A stretch of 64,000 nt of DNA from Serinus canaria (lineage: Eukaryota; Chordata; Aves; Passeriformes; Fringillidae), in the NCBI RefSeq assembly GCF_022539315.1, contig NC_066338.1, positions 1,550,001-1,614,000 on the forward strand. The letters run 5' to 3'. The notes under the pieces were generated by a model. The model did no database searches and was not told the origin of the DNA. It saw only the letters and a program-made list of their open reading frames with translations. This document shows positions 1-13,567 of the stretch, piece by piece. The position numbers and the translations under genes are program-made. Numbering within the stretch: the first letter of the stretch is position 1; every line of letters begins with the position of its first letter.

Positions 1-3000
1 CGGTGTTGGTGTTCCAGGGCCTGTGGCTCAGAGCAGCCTTCTGGCTCCTAAAATTCCGCATATCGCAGGATGCCTCCCAGGACCAAGCTGGCACCACTGC
101 CAACTTGGGCTGGTTTGAGAGTGCCAAGTACCTCCTGCAATCTGACACCTAGAACCAGGGTTGGTGAGTCTTGTTTCCAGGGAAAAGGGGCAGCGTTTGT
201 GTTCCAGGGCCTGTGGCTCAGAGCAGCCTTCTGGCTCCTAAAATTCCGCATTGCGCAGGATGCCTCCCAGACCAAGCTGGCACCAGTGCCAACTTGGGCT
301 GGTTTGAGAGTGCCAAGTACCTCCTGCAAACTGACACCTAGAACCAGGGTTGGTGAGTCTTGTTTCCAGGGAAAAGGGGCAGGTTTTGTGTTCCAGGGCC
401 TGTGGCTCAGAGCAGCCTTCTGGCTCCTAAAATTCTGCACTGCGCAGGAGGCCTCCCAGACGCAAGCTGGCACTAGTGCCGACTTGGGCTGGTTTGAGAG
501 TTCCAAGTACCTCCTGCAATCTGAAACCTAGAACCAGGGTTGCTGAGCTATGTTTCCAGGGAAATGGGGCAGCCTTTTTTGGTCCAGGGCCTGTGGCTCG
601 GAGCAGCCTACTCTCTCCTAACATTCCACATTGCGCAGGATGCCTCCAAGGACGCAAGCTGGCAGCAGTGCCAACTTGGGCTTGTTTGTGAGTGCCAAGT
701 ATCTCCTGCAAACTGAAACCTAGAACCAGGGTTGGTGAGTCTTGTTTCCGCAGGAAAAGAGGTGGTGTTGGTGTTCCAGGGCCTGTGGCTCGGAGCAACC
801 TTCTGTCTCAAAAATTCCGCATTGTGCAGGATGCCTCCAAGGACAGCTGGCACCAGTGCCAACTTGGGCTGGTTTGAGAGTGCCAAGTACCTCCTGCAAA
901 CTGACACCTAGAACCAGGTTGGTGAGTCTTGTTTCCAGGAAAACGGGCAGTGTTGGTGTTCCAGGGCCTGTGGCTCGGAGCAGCCTTCTGGCTCCTAAAA
1001 TTCCGCATTGCGCAGGATGCCTCCCAGGACCAAGCTGGCACCAGTGCCAACTTGGGCTGGTTTGAGAGTGCCAAGTACCTCCTGCAAACTGACACCTAGA
1101 ACCAGGGTTGGTGAGTCTTGTTTCCAGGAAAAGGGCAGCGTTGTTGTGTTCCAGGGCCTGTGGCTCAGAGCAGCCTTCTGGCTCCTAAAATTCCGCATTG
1201 CGCAGGATGCCTCCCAGGACCAAGCTGGCACCAGTGCCAACTTGGGCTGGTTTGAGAGTGCCAAGTACCTCCTGCAAACTGACACCTAGAACCAGGGTTG
1301 GTGAGTCTTGTTTCCAGGGAAAGGGGCAGTTGTTTGTTCCAGGGCCTGTGGCTCAGAGCAGCCTTCTGGCTCCTAAAATTCCGCATTGCGCAGGATGCCT
1401 CCCAGGACCAAGCTGGCACCAGTGCCAACTTGGGCTGGTTTGAGAGTGCCAAGTACCTCCTGCAAACTGACACCTAGAACCAGGGTTGGTGAGTCTTGTT
1501 TCTCCAGGAAAACGGGCGGTTGTTGTGTTCCAGGGCCTGTGGCTCGAGCAGCCTTCTGGCTCCTAAAATTCCGCATTGCGCAGGATGCCTCCCAGGACCA
1601 AGCTGGCACCAGTGCCAACTTGGGCTGGTTTGAGAGTGCCAAGTACCTCCTGCAAACTGACACCTAGAACCAGGGTTGGTGAGTCTTGTTCTCCAGGAAA
1701 ACGGGCGTTGTTGTGTTCCAGGGCCTGTGGCTCGGAGCAGCCTTCTGGCTCCTAAAATTCCGCATTGCGCAGGATGCCTCCCAGGACCAAGCTGGCACCA
1801 GTGCCAACTTGGGCTGGTTTGAGAGTGCCAAGTACCTCCTGCAAACTGACACCATGAACCAGGGTTGGTGAGCTTTGTTTCCAGGGAAAAGGGCAGCGTT
1901 TGGTGTTCCAGGGCCTGTGGCTCAGAGCAGCCTTCTGGCTCCTAAAATTCCGCATTGCGCAGGATGCCTCCCAGGACCAAGCTGGCACCAGTGCCAACTT
2001 GGGCTGGTTTGAGAGTGCCAAGTACCTCCTGCAAACTGACACCTAGAACCAGGGTTGGTGAGTCTTGTTTCCAGGGAAAAGGGGCAGCGTTTGTGTTCCA
2101 GGGCCTGTGGCTCGGAGCAGCCTTCTGGCTCCTAAAATTCCGCATATTGCAGGATGCCTCCCAGGACCAAGCTGGCACCAGTGCCAACTTGGGCTGGTTT
2201 GAGAGTGCCAAGTACCTCCTGCAAACTGACACCTAGAACTAGGGTTGGTGAGTTTGTTTCCCAGGGAAAAGGGGCAGCGTTTGTGTTGCAGGGCCGGTGG
2301 CTCAGAGCAGCCTTCTGGCTCCTAAAATTCCGCATATGGCAGGATGCCTCCCAGGACCAAGCTGGCACCAGTGCCAACTTGGGCTGGTTTGAGAGTGCCA
2401 AGTACCTCCTGCAAACTGACACCATGAACTAGGGTTGGTGAGTTTTATTTCCCAGGGAAAAGGGGCGGTTTTGTGTTCCAGGGCCTGTGGCTCAGAGCAG
2501 CCTTCTGGCTCCTAAAATTCCGCATATCGCAGGATGCCTCCCAGGACCAAGCTGGCACCAGTGCCAACTTGGGCTGGTTTGAGAGTGCCAAGTACCTCCT
2601 GCAAACTGACACCATGAACCAGGGTTGGTGAGTTTGTTTCCAGGGAAAAGGGGCAGCGTTGTGTGTTCCAGGGCCTGTGGCTCAGAGCAGCCTTCTGGCT
2701 CCTAAAATTCCGCATATCGCAGGATGCCTCCCAGATGCAAGCTGGCACCAGTGCCAACTTGAACTGGTTTGAGAGTGCCAAGTACCTCCTGCAAACTGAC
2801 ACCTAGAACCAGGGTTGGTGAGTCTTTTTTCCATGGAAAAGGGGCAGCTTTATTGTCCCAGGGCCGGTGTCTCCGAGCAGCCTGCTGGCTCCTAAAATTC
2901 CGCATTGTGCAGTATGACTCCCAGGACCATGCTGGCACCAGTGCCAACTTGGGCTGGTTTGAGAGTGTCAAGTACCTCCTGCAAACTGACACCTCGAACC

Positions 3001-6000
3001 AGAGTTGGTGCGTCTTGTTTCCCGGGAAAACGGGCAGCGTTAGTGTTCCAGGGCCTGTGGCTCAGAGCAGCCTGCTCGCTCCTAAAATTCCGCATTGCGC
3101 TGGATGCCTCCCAGGAAAAGCTGGCACCAGTGCCAACTTGTGCTGCTTTGAGAGTGCCAAGTACCTCCTGCAACCTGAAACCTAGAACCAGGGTTGGTGA
3201 GCCTTTGTTTCCAGGGAAACGGGCCAGTGTTGTTGTTCCAGGGCCTGTGTCTCCGAGCAGCCTGCTGGCTCCTAAAATTCCGCATTGTGCAGGATGACTC
3301 CCAGGAAAAGCTGGCACCAGTGCCAACTTGGGCTGTTTTGAGTGTGTCAAGTACCTCCTGCAAACTGACACCTAGAACCAGAGTTGGTGAATTTTGTTTC
3401 CCGGGAAAACGGGCAGCGTTAGTGTTCCAGGGCCTGTGGCTCAGAGCAGCCTGCTGGCTCCTAAAATTCCGCAATGCGCAGGATGCCTCCAAGGACTAAG
3501 CTGGCATCAGTGCCAACTTGGCTGGTTTGAGAGTGCCAAGTACCTCCTGCAAACTGACACCTAGAACCAGTGTTGGTGAGTCTTGTTTCCAAAGGAAGAG
3601 GGGAAGTGTTGGTGTTCCAGGGTCTGTGGCTCGGAGCAGCCTCCTGGCTCCTATAATTCCGCATTGCGCAGGATGCCTCCCAGGACAAAGCTGGCACCAG
3701 TGCCAACTTGGGCTGGTTTGAGAGTGTCAAGTACCTCCTGCAAACTGACACCTAGAACCAGTGTTGGTGAGTCTTGTTTCTCCAGGAAAACGGGCGTTGT
3801 TGGTGTTCCAGGGCCTGTGTACTCGGAGCAGCCTTCTGGCTCCTAAAATTCCGCATTGCGCAGGATGCCTCCCAGACCAAGCTGGCACCAGTGCCAACTT
3901 GGGCTGGTTTGAGAGTGCCAAGTACCTCCTGCAAACTGACACCTAGAACCAGGGTTGGTGAGTCTTGTTTCCAGGGAAAAGGGGCAGGTTGTTTGTTCCA
4001 GGGCCTGTGGCTCAGAGCAGCCTTCTGGCTCCTAAAATTCCGCATTGCGCAGGATGCCTCCCAGGACCAAGCTGGCACCAGTGCCAACTTGGGCTGGTTT
4101 GAGAGTGCCAAGTACCTCCTGCAAACTGACTCCTAGAACCAGGGTTGGTGAGTTTTCATCCTGGGAAAGGGGCAAAGTTTTTGTTCCAGGGCTTGTGGCT
4201 CAGAGCAGCCTTCTGGCTCCTAAAATTCCGCATTGCGCAGGATGCCTCCCAGGACCAAGCTGGCACCAGTGCCAACTTGGGCTGGTTTGAGAGTGCCAAG
4301 TACCTCCTGCAAACTGACACCAGAACCAGGGTTGGTGAGTCTTGTTTCCAGGGAAAAGGGCAGCTGTTGGTGTTCCAGGGCCTGTGGCTCAGAGCAGCCT
4401 TCTGGCTCCTAAAATTCCGCATTGCGCAGGATGCCTCCCAGGACCAAGCTGGCACCAGTGCCAACTTGGGCTGGTTTGAGAGTGCCAAGTACCTCCTGCA
4501 AACTGACACCTAGAACCAGGGTTGGTGCGACTTGTTTCTCCAGGAAAACGGGCGTTGTTTTTGTTCCAGGGCCTGTGGCTCGGAGCAGCCTTCTGGCTCC
4601 TAAAATTCTGCATTGCGCAGGATGCCTCCCAGGACCAAGCTTGCACCAGTGCCAAGTCTGGCTGGTTTGCGACCGACAAGTACCTCTTGAAAACTGACTC
4701 CAAGAACCAGGGTTGGTGAGTCTTGCTTTCAGGAAAAAGTTGCAGCATTGCGTTGGTGTTCCAGGGCTTGTGGCTCAGAGCAGCCTTCTGGCTCCTAAAA
4801 TTCCGCATTGTGCAGGATGCCTCCCAGGACCAAGCTGGCACCAGTGCCAACTTGGGCTGGTTTGAGAGTGCCAAGTACCTCCTGCAAACTGACACCTAGA
4901 ACCAGGGTTGGTGAGTCTTTTCTCCAGGGAAAAGGGGCAGGTTTGTGTTCCAGGGCCTGTGGCTCAGAGCAGCCTTCTGGCTCCTAAAATTCCGCATTGC
5001 GCAGGATGCCTCCCAGGACCAAGCTGGCACCAGTGCCAACTTGGCTGGTTTGAGAGTGCCAAGTACCTCCTGCAAACTGACACCTAGAACCAGGGTTGGT
5101 GAGTCTTGTTTCCAGGGAAAAGGGCAGCGTTGTTGTTCCAGGGCCTGTGGCTCAGAGCAGCCTTCTGGCTCCTAAAATTCCGCATTGCGCAGGATGCCTC
5201 CCAGGACCAAGCTGGCACCAGTGCCAACTTGGGCTGGTTTGAGAGTGCCAAGTACCTCCTGCAAACTGACACCTAGAACCAGGGTTGGTGAGTTTGTTCT
5301 CCTGGGAAAAGGGGCAGTTTGTGTTCCAGGGCCTGTGGCTCAGAGCAGCCTTCTGGCTCCTAAAATTCCGCATTGCGCAGGATGCCTCCCAGGACCAAGC
5401 TGGCACCAGTGCCAACTTGGCTGGTTTGAGAGTGCCAAGTACCTCCTGCAAACTGACACCTAGAACCAGGGTTGGTGAGTCTTGTTTCCAGGGAAAAGGG
5501 CAGCGTTGTTGTGTTCCAGGGCCTGTGGCTCAGAGCAGCCTTCTGGCTCCTAAAATTCCGCATTGTGCAGGATGCCTTCCAGGACTAAGCTGGCACCAGT
5601 GCCAACTTGGGCTGGTTTGAGAGTGCCAAGTACCTCCTGCAAACTGACACCAGAACCAGGGTTGGTGAGCTTGTTTCCAGGGAAAGGGGCAGCGTTGTTG
5701 TTCCAGGGCCTGTGGCTCAGAGCAGCCTTCTGGCTCCTAAAATTCCGCATTGCGCAGGATGCCTCCCAGGACCAAGCTGGCACCAGTGCCAACTTGGGCT
5801 GGTTTGAGAGTGCCAAGTACCTCCTGCAAACTGACACCTAGAACCAGGGTTGGTGAGTCTTGTTTGCACGGGAAAAGGGGCAGTGTTTGTGTTCCAGGGC
5901 CTGTGGCTCGGAGCAGCCTTCTGGCTCCTAAAATTCCGCATTGCGCAGGATGCCTCCCAGGACCAAGCTGGCACCAGTGCCAACTCTGGCTGGTTTGAGA

Positions 6001-9000
6001 GTGCCAAGTACCTCCTGCAAACTGACACCTAGAACCAGGGTTGGTGAGTCTTGTTTCCAGGGAAAACGGGCAGCTGTTGGTGTTCCAGGGCCTGTGGCTC
6101 GGAGCAGCCTTCTGGCTCCTAAAATTCCGCATTGCGCAGGATGCCTCCCAGGACCAAGCTGGCACCAGTGCCAACTTGGGCTGGTTTGAGAGTGCCAAGT
6201 ACCTCCTGCAAACTGACACCTAGAACCAGGGTTGGTGAGTCTTGTTTCCAGGGAAAAGGGCAGCGTTGTTGTGTTCCAGGGCCTGTGGCTCGGAGCAGCC
6301 TTCTGGCTCCTAAAATTCCGCATTGCGCAGGATGCCTCCCAGGACCAAGCTGGCACCAGTGCCAACTTGGCTGGTTTGAGAGTGCCAAGTACCTCCTGCA
6401 AACTGACTCCTAGAACTAGGGTTGGTGAGTTTTCCAAACCTGGGAAATGGGGCAAAGTTTTTGTTCCAGGGCTTGTGGCTCAGAGCAGCCTTCTGGCTCC
6501 TAAAATTCCGCATTGCGCAGGATGCCTCCCAGGACCAAGCTGGCACCAGTGCCAACTTGGCTGGTTTGAGAGTGCCAAGTACCTCCTGCAAACTGACACC
6601 TAGAACCAGGGTTGGTGAGTCTTGTTTCCAGGGAAAACGGGCAGTGTTGTGTTCCAGGGCCTGTGGCTCGAGCAGCCTTCTGGCTCCTAAAATTCCGCAT
6701 TGCGCAGGATGCCTCCCAGGACCAAGCTGGCACCAGTGCCAACTTGGGCTGGTTTGAGAGTGCCAAGTACCTCCTGTCAACTGACACCATGAACCAGGGT
6801 TGGTGAGCTTTGTTTCCAGGGAAAAGGGCAGCGTTGGTGTTCCAGGGCTTGTGGCTCGGAGCAGCCTTCTGGCTCCTAAAATTCTGCATTGCGCAGGATG
6901 CCTCCCAGGACCAAGCTGGCACCAGTGCCAACTCAGGCTGGTTTGAGAGTGCCAAGTACCTCCTGCAATCTGACACCATGAACCAGGTTGGTGAGTTTTT
7001 CCTGGGAAAAGTAGCAGCGTTGGTGTTCCAGGGCATGTGGCTTGGAGCAGCCTTCTGGCTCCTATAATTGCGCATTGCACAGGATGCCTCCCAGGACCAA
7101 GCTGGCACCAGTGCCAAGTCAGGCTGGTGTGAGAGTGCCAAGTACCTCCTGTCAACTGACACCATGAACCAGGGTTGGTGAGCTTTGTTTCCAGGTAAAA
7201 AGGCCGGTGTTTGTGTTCCGAGCCTTGTGGCTCGGAGGAGCCATCTGGCTCGTAAAATTCCGCGCTGTGCAGGATGCCTTCACGGACTAAGCTGGCCCCA
7301 ATGGAAACCTTGTCTGGTTTGAGAGTGCCAAGTACCTCCTCTAATCTGACACCATGGACCAGGGTTAGTGAGTCTTGTTTCCTAGGAAAAGGGCAGCATT
7401 GGTGTTCCAGGGCCTGGTACTCGGAGCAGCCTTCTGGCTCAAAAAATTCTGCATAGCTCAGGACGCCTCCCAGAGGCAAGCTGGAACCAGTGCCACCTTG
7501 GGCTGGTTTGATAGTGCCAAGTACCTCCAGGAAACTGACTCTTGGAACTAGGGTTGGTGAGTCTTGTTTCCAGGGAAAAGGGGCAGTGTTGGTGTTCCAG
7601 GGCCTGTGGATCGGAGGAGCCATCTGGCTTGTAAAATTCCGCATTTCGCAGGATGCCTCCCAGGACCAAGCTGGCACCAGTGCCACCCTTGTCTGGTTTG
7701 ATAGTGCCAAGTACCTTCAGGAAACTGACTCTTGGAACTAGGGTTGGTGAGTTTTACAACCCTAGGAAATGGGGCAAAGATTTTGTTCCAGGGGTTGTGG
7801 CTCAGAGCAGCCTTCTGGCTCAAAAAATTCCGCATTGCGAAGGATGCCTCCACGGACCAAGCTGGCACCAGTGCCCACTTGGGCTTGTTTGAGAGTGCCA
7901 AGTACCTCCTGCAAACTGACACCTAGAACCAGGGTTGGTGAGTCTTGTTTCTCCAGGAAAACGGGCAGTTGTTGTGTTCCAGGGCCTGTGGCTCGGAGCA
8001 GCCTTCTGGCTCCTAAAATTCCGCATTGCGCAGGATGCCTCCCAGGACCAAGCTGGCACCAGTGCCAACTCTGGCTGGTTTGAGAGTGCCAAGTACCTCC
8101 TGCAAACTGACACCTAGAACCAGGGTTGGTGAGTCTTGTTTCCAGGAAAAGGGGCAGGTGTTGGTGTTCCAGGGCCTGTGGCTCGGAGCAGCCTTCTGGC
8201 TCCTAAAATTCCGCATTGCGCAGGATGCCTCCCAGGACCAAGCTGGCACCAGTGCCAACTTGGCTGGTTTGAGAGTGCCAAGTACCTCCTGCAAACTGAC
8301 ACCTAGAACCAGGGTTGGTGAGTCTTGTTTCCAGGGAAAAGGGCGCGTTTGTGTTCCAGGGCCTGTGGCTCGGAGCAGCCTTCTGGCTCCTAAAATTCCG
8401 CATTGCGCAGGATGCCTCCCAGGACCAAGCTGGCACCAGTGCCAACTTGGGCTGGTTTGAGAGTGCCAAGTACCTCCTGCAAACTGACACCTAGAACCAG
8501 GGTTGGTGAGTCTTGTTCTCCAGGAAAACGGGCGCGTTGTTGTGTTCCAGGGCCTGTGGCTCGGAGCAGCCTTCTGGCTCAAAAAATTCCGCATTGCGCA
8601 GGATGCCTCCCAGACGTAAGCTGGCACCAGTGCCAACTTGGGCTGGTTTGAGAGTGCCAAGTACCTCCTGCAATCTGACACCTAGAACCAGGGTTGGTGA
8701 GCTATGTTTCCAGGAAAAGGGGCAGCGTTGGTTGTTCCAGGGCCTGTGGCTCGGAGCAGCCTTCTGCTCCTAAAATTCCGCATTGCGCAGGATGCCTCCC
8801 AGGACCAAGCTGGCACCAGTGCCAACTCTGGCTGGTTTGAGAGTGCCAAGTACCTCCTGCAAACTGACACCATGAACCAGGGTTGGTGAGTCTTGTTTCC
8901 AGGGAAAACGGGCAGCGTTGGTTGTTCCAGGGCTTGTGGCTCAGAGCAGCCTTCTGGCTCCTAAAATTCCGCATTGCGCAGGATGCCTCCCAGGACCAAG

Positions 9001-11483
9001 CTGGCACCAGTGCCAACTTGGGCTGGTTTGAGAGTGCCAAGTACCTCCTGCAAACTGACACCTAGAACCAGGGTTGGTGAGTTTGTTTCCAGGGAAAAGG
9101 GCAGCGTTGGTGTTCCAGGGCCTGTGGCTCAGAGCAGCCTTCTGGCTCCTAAAATTCCGCATAGCGCAGGATGCCTCCCAGGACCAAGCTGGCACCAGTG
9201 CCAACTTGGGCTGGTTTGAGAGTGCCAAGTACCTCCTGCAAACTGACACCATGAACCAGGGTTGGTGAGCTTTGTTTCCAGGGAAAAGGGGCAGCTTTTG
9301 TGTTCCAGGGCCTGTGGCTCAGAGCAGCCTTCTGGCTCCTAAAATTCCGCATTGCGCAGGATGCCTCCCAGGACCAAGCTAGCACCAGTGCCAACTTGGG
9401 CTGGTTTGAGAGTGCCAAGTACCTCCTGCAAACTGACACCTAGAACCAGGGTTGGTGAGTCTTATTTCCCAGGGAAAAGGGGCGGTTTTTGTGTTCTAGG
9501 GGCTGTGGCTCAGAGCAGCCTTCTGGCTTTTAAAATTCCGCATATCGCAGGATGCCTCCCAGGACCAAGCTGGCACCAGTGCCAACTCTGGCTGGTTTGA
9601 GAGTGCCAAGTACCTCCTGCAAACTGACTCCAAGAACCAGGGTTGGTGAGTCTTGCTTCCAGGAAAAAGGTGCAGCGTTGCGTTGGTGTTCCAGGGCTTG
9701 TGGCTCAGAGCAGCCTTCTGGCTCCTAAAATTCCGCATATAGCAGGATGCCTCCCAGGACCAAGCTGGCACCAGTGCCAACTTGGGCTGGTTTGAGAGTG
9801 CCAAGTACCTCCTGCAAACTGACTCCTAGAACTAGGGTTGGTGAGTTTTCCAAACTGGGAAATGGGGCAAAGTTTTGTTCCAGGGCTGTGGCTCAGAGCA
9901 GCCTTCTGGCTCCTAAAATTCTGCATTGCGCAGGATGCCTCCCAGGACCAAGCTGGCACCAGTGCCAACTCTGGCTGGTTTGAGAGTGCCAAGTACCTCC
10001 TGCAAACTGACACCATGAACCAGGGTTGGTGAGTCTTGTTTCCAGGGAAAACGGGCAGCGTTGTTGGTGTTCCAGGGCTTGTGGCTCAGAGCAGCCTTCT
10101 GGCTCCTAAAATTCCGCATTGCGCAGGATGCCTCCCAGGACCAAGCTGGCACCAGTGCCAACTTGGGCTGGTTTGAGAGTGCCAAGTACCTCCTGCAAAC
10201 TGACACCTAGAACCAGGGTTGGTGAGTCTTGTTTCCAGGGAAAAGGGGCAGTTGTTGTGTTCCAGGGCCTGTGGCTCAGAGCAGCCTTCTGGCTTTTAAA
10301 ATTCCGCATTGCGCAGGATGCCTCCCAGGACCAAGCTGGCACCAGTGCCAACTTGGGCTGGTTTGAGAGTGCCAAGTACCTCCTGAAATCTGACACCTAG
10401 AACCAGGGTTGGTGAGCTTGTTTCCAGGGAAAAGGGGCAGCGTTGTTGTTCCAGGGCCTGTGGCTCGGAGCAGCCTTCTGGCTCCTAAAATTCCGCATTG
10501 CGCAGGATGCCTCCCAGGACCAAGCTGGCACCAGTGCCAACTTGGGCTGGTTTGAGAGTGCCAAGTACCTCCTGCAAACTGACACCTAGAACCAGGGTTG
10601 GTGAGCTTGTTTCCAGGGAAAGGGGCAGCGTTGTTGTTCCAGGACTTGTGGCTCAGAGTAGCCTTCTGGCTCCTAAATTTCCGCATTTCGCAGTATGCCT
10701 CCCAGGACCAAGTTGGCACCAGGGCAACCTTGGCTGGCTTCATAGTGCCAAGTACCTCCTGAAATCTGACATCTAGAACCAGGGTTGGTGCATCTTGTTT
10801 CTCCAGAAAAACGGGCGTTGTTGGTGTTCCGAGGCCGGTACTCAGAGCAGCCTTCTGACTCCTAAAATTCTGCATTGTGCAGGATGCCTCCCAGGGTCAA
10901 GCTGGCACGAGTGCCAACTCTGGCTGGTTTGAGAGTGCCAAGTACCTCCTGCAAACTGACTCCTAGAACCAGGGCTAGTGAGATTTGTTTCCAGGGAAAG
11001 GGGCGGCATTTGTGATCCAGGGCCTGTGGCTCAGAGCAGCCTTCTGGCTCCTAAAATTCCGCATTATACAGGATGCCTCCCAGGACCAAGCTGGCAGCAG
11101 TGCCAACTCTGGCTGGTTTGAGAGTGCCAAGTACCTCCTGAAAACTGACATCTAGAACCAGAGTTGGTGAGTCTTGCTTCCAGGAAAAAGGTGCAGCGTT
11201 GCGCTGTTGTTCCAGGGCTTGTGGCTCAGAGCAGCCTTCTGACTCCTAAAATTCTGCATTGTGCAGGATGCCTCCCAGGACCAAGCTGGCAGCAGTGCCA
11301 ACTCTGGCTGGTTTGAGAGTGCCAAGTACCTCCTGCAAACTGACTCCTAGAACCAGGGTTGGTGTGCTTTCCAAACCTCGGAAATGGGGCAAAGATTTTG
11401 TTCCAGGGCTTGTGGCTTAGAGAGGCTTCTGGCACCTAAAATTCTGCATTGCGCAGGATGCCTCTGAGACGCAAGCTGGCTCC
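1..11483 (+). repeat. Satellite array 1, ~190-bp monomers, + orientation
   Basis: About 60 head-to-tail monomers. Landmark blocks such as GGTTGGTGAGTCTTG recur every ~190 bp (for example 1,106 then 1,296). Each monomer has two conserved parts: one around GCAGGATGCCTCCCAGGACC, and one with the dyad TGGCACNNGTGCCA followed by GAGAGTGCCAAGTACCTCC. Between them lies a variable stretch around TTTCCAGGGAAAAGGGGCAG. Several variant classes are interspersed. One has AAATGGGGCAAAGTTTTTG (about 6,440 and 9,850), one has an ATATCGCAGG box (1-110, 2,450-2,720, about 9,540), and one has a CTCCAGGAAAACGGGCG spacer. Monomers at 2,800-3,700 and 10,650-11,480 are the most divergent, the latter next to the array edge. 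Long open frames run through the array on both strands, but 190 is not a multiple of three and the frames are arbitrary. Confidence 0.97.
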
Positions 11484-11766
11484 TGTTACATGGTTTTCCT
11501 GGGGTCCCAGGATGAGTGAAGAGACGAGATAGTTGTCTCCATGCATCAGAAGGCTTGATTTATTTTTTTTTATGATATATAAATATAACAACTATGCTAA
11601 AAGTATAAAGAGAATGGTTTCACTACAAGGCTATGCTAAGAATAGAATAGAATGTAAACTCAGGTCTTCTCAGACTTAGACCAGCAGAACAGGTGTCCTG
11701 TGATAGGCTCTTAATTGCAAACAGTCTGACAGTGCCAATCACACATTTCTCCCCGTTGCATCCACA
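11484..11766 (-). mobile_element. Possible LTR end, minus strand (left arm)
   Basis: Read on the minus strand, this 283-bp block starts TGTGGATGCA, contains a CCAAT-like GATTGGC, a TATA-rich stretch, an AATAAA signal about 85 bp before the end, and finishes CATGTAACA directly against satellite. TG...CA ends, a late AATAAA and an abrupt satellite junction are what an LTR shows. No primer site, polypurine tract or retroviral gene is recognisable inside the arm, so the 5' limit is a guess. It could instead be the end of another retroelement. The right-arm counterpart is at 26,141-26,423. Confidence 0.4.
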
Positions 11767-12239
11767 GTAGCAGATAAGAATTGTTTACAGTTTGTTCCTG
11801 AGGCTCTCAACTCTCAGGAGAGGAAAAATCCTTAGTAAAGGGTTTCACATAAAATATGTTGGTGACATCTCACCCTTTTTATATTAAAAAGCAATAAAAA
11901 AGAAAAATGTTTGCAATTTCATTTGCTGGACCAAGCAGAGGAAAGAACAAACATCTGAGAGGCATTTTTTGTTATGTTTTGCCAATCAAAATATCAATCA
12001 AATGCTGATGTGGAACCATCAGGGAAATTCTTCACCTGCAGAACACCAAATTCCCATCACATCACCAAAACAATCTTAAAATAGAAGAAATTGAAAAACA
12101 GGCCAAGGAAAGTTCATTGCTTCCAGTCCAAACAGCTGAGTTTCAGGAAAAAGTCCAAACTGAAGATGTTCCTCTTTGACAGTGTGGAAAGTCCCTTTTG
12201 TCCTGAAACAGGCTTGCAAAAATTTTTTGAGCTGCCAGC

Positions 12240-12850
12240 TCTTTCAACCCTTTTTAATTAGTTTTTTTTTGGTTTTTTTGTTTGTTTTTCTGTTTGGGTT
12301 TTTTTTTTTTTTTCTTTTGAAAGAGCTGTAGCAGAGAGTGGTCCACTGAGACCCCAAACAGGCTGATCCACCAGCCACCGTTTTCAGGGGGCCCTGCACC
12401 CTATGGTAGGAATAGAGACCCCAGACCTGGCTCACAGAACGGAGGTCCAGGTCCCGGCGGGGGAAGCAACGCCCCCAAACCCAACAGGCGCTGGTCGGGA
12501 GGCCCTGGCCCAGGGAACCGAGCCAAACATCAACTTCTAAAAGGGGGGAGGTCCCAGGGGAGGATACAATCTTGAAGCAACTGGGAGAAAGTGGGGGTGG
12601 AACACAAGGCGGGCAACACAATGTTTGAACCAGTAGGGGGACTACAAGGGAGGAGAATAACTTGAACAAACCAATGGGGTTTCGAAGGGCACAAAATTGA
12701 TAGGGAAGTTTCTAGAGAAAGGGGCAGGCTTGGGGAGGGGTTGATGTTCAATGGGAGAAGGAACAGGGAACAAAAGGGCAGGTCTATGGGGAAAAACCAA
12801 CACTGCAGGGGGGAAAGGAACAATCCATTAATAATAACATATGCTAGAAC
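12240..12850 (-). other. Pyrimidine-rich block with A-rich tail (left arm)
   Basis: On the minus strand a C/T-rich, GC-rich block of about 500 bp, with CCCATTGG and long C-runs, ends in an A-rich tract of AAAC/AAAG type (T-rich at 12,262-12,314 on the plus strand). The A-rich end suggests a retroposed transcript end, or an LTR plus tail, but I recognise no family. Short open frames across it are frame accidents of the C-rich composition. The right-arm counterpart is at 25,080-25,660. Confidence 0.35.
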
Positions 12851-13415
12851 AGCACAAAATAGGAAGGATTATAAAAGGGACTACGAGAACTGCATTACAA
12901 TAATAAACACCCTCTGCAGCAGAGTGTCTCACTGGTTTTGCTTTCAAACCAGGAGAGGTGCCAACCCAAAAGTTTCCCAACTTCAAATTCAACTGGCTGC
13001 AGTTTTGATTTCCTTCTTAAATATATCACCGAGGCACTACCAGCTTCTGGAATTGGCTTAGCAGCATGTCTGTTCTTAGTGCCAAGCAAGGATTCTTTTT
13101 GCCAGGCATGGAGGAAGTTTCTAGGAGCTTTCCACAAAAAATCACTTCTGTGGCTGACTTCTTCCCTCCCCACCAAAAACCAAGCCATGCCAAACCAACA
13201 CCTTAACTAATCCGTAGTACTCAGTACGCATCCAATAATTCCTTTTAAAGGATACTTTACATTTTTTACCAAACACACTGAAAAAAAGTGGATCCATAAT
13301 ATTGATAAAAATTGTTCCTATTCAATAGAAATATTGGGTCATGCAACTCTAGATTACATAGCTATTTTTTTGCACATTAGACAGAAGAGTTTTTCACCTC
13401 ATGTAAGAGCCTAAT

Positions 13416-13567
13416 TGAGGGATGCGGGACTCCAGGCGTCTCTCCAAAATGCAGTTTATTCCATCCAAGACATTGCAGCAGCCCAGGGTGGTGGGTGACA
13501 GAGCCTGTACCTACATCTGTCAGCTCTAGCTGCAGGCAGGCCTGGAGAGCCTCTGGTTTTGGTTACA
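13416..13567 (-). mobile_element. Short LTR-like fragment, minus strand (left arm)
   Basis: On the minus strand the block opens TGTAACC, carries GGAATAAACTGC (polyadenylation signal) and ends CATCCCTCA about 60 bp later. This layout resembles the 3' part of an avian ERV LTR. At 152 bp it is too short to be a whole LTR of most families, so it is probably a fragment. The family is not identified. The same block is at 24,341-24,492 in the right arm. Confidence 0.35.

Noticed and set aside
6310..7710. 466-codon open frame on the minus strand in satellite array 1, plus many 60-300-codon frames on both strands of all arrays
   Set aside because: They are made of the 190-bp satellite, recur in several frames and both strands, and lengthen only when monomer indels happen to keep the frame. 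Many lack an ATG. There is no sign of coding selection.
12895..13188. 97-codon frame in the left arm (minus) and its right-arm copy at 24,720-25,013 as a small gene
   Set aside because: It is open in both arms, but that follows from arm similarity. No recognisable domain, no promoter or splice context, and overlapping frames are equally long on the other strand.
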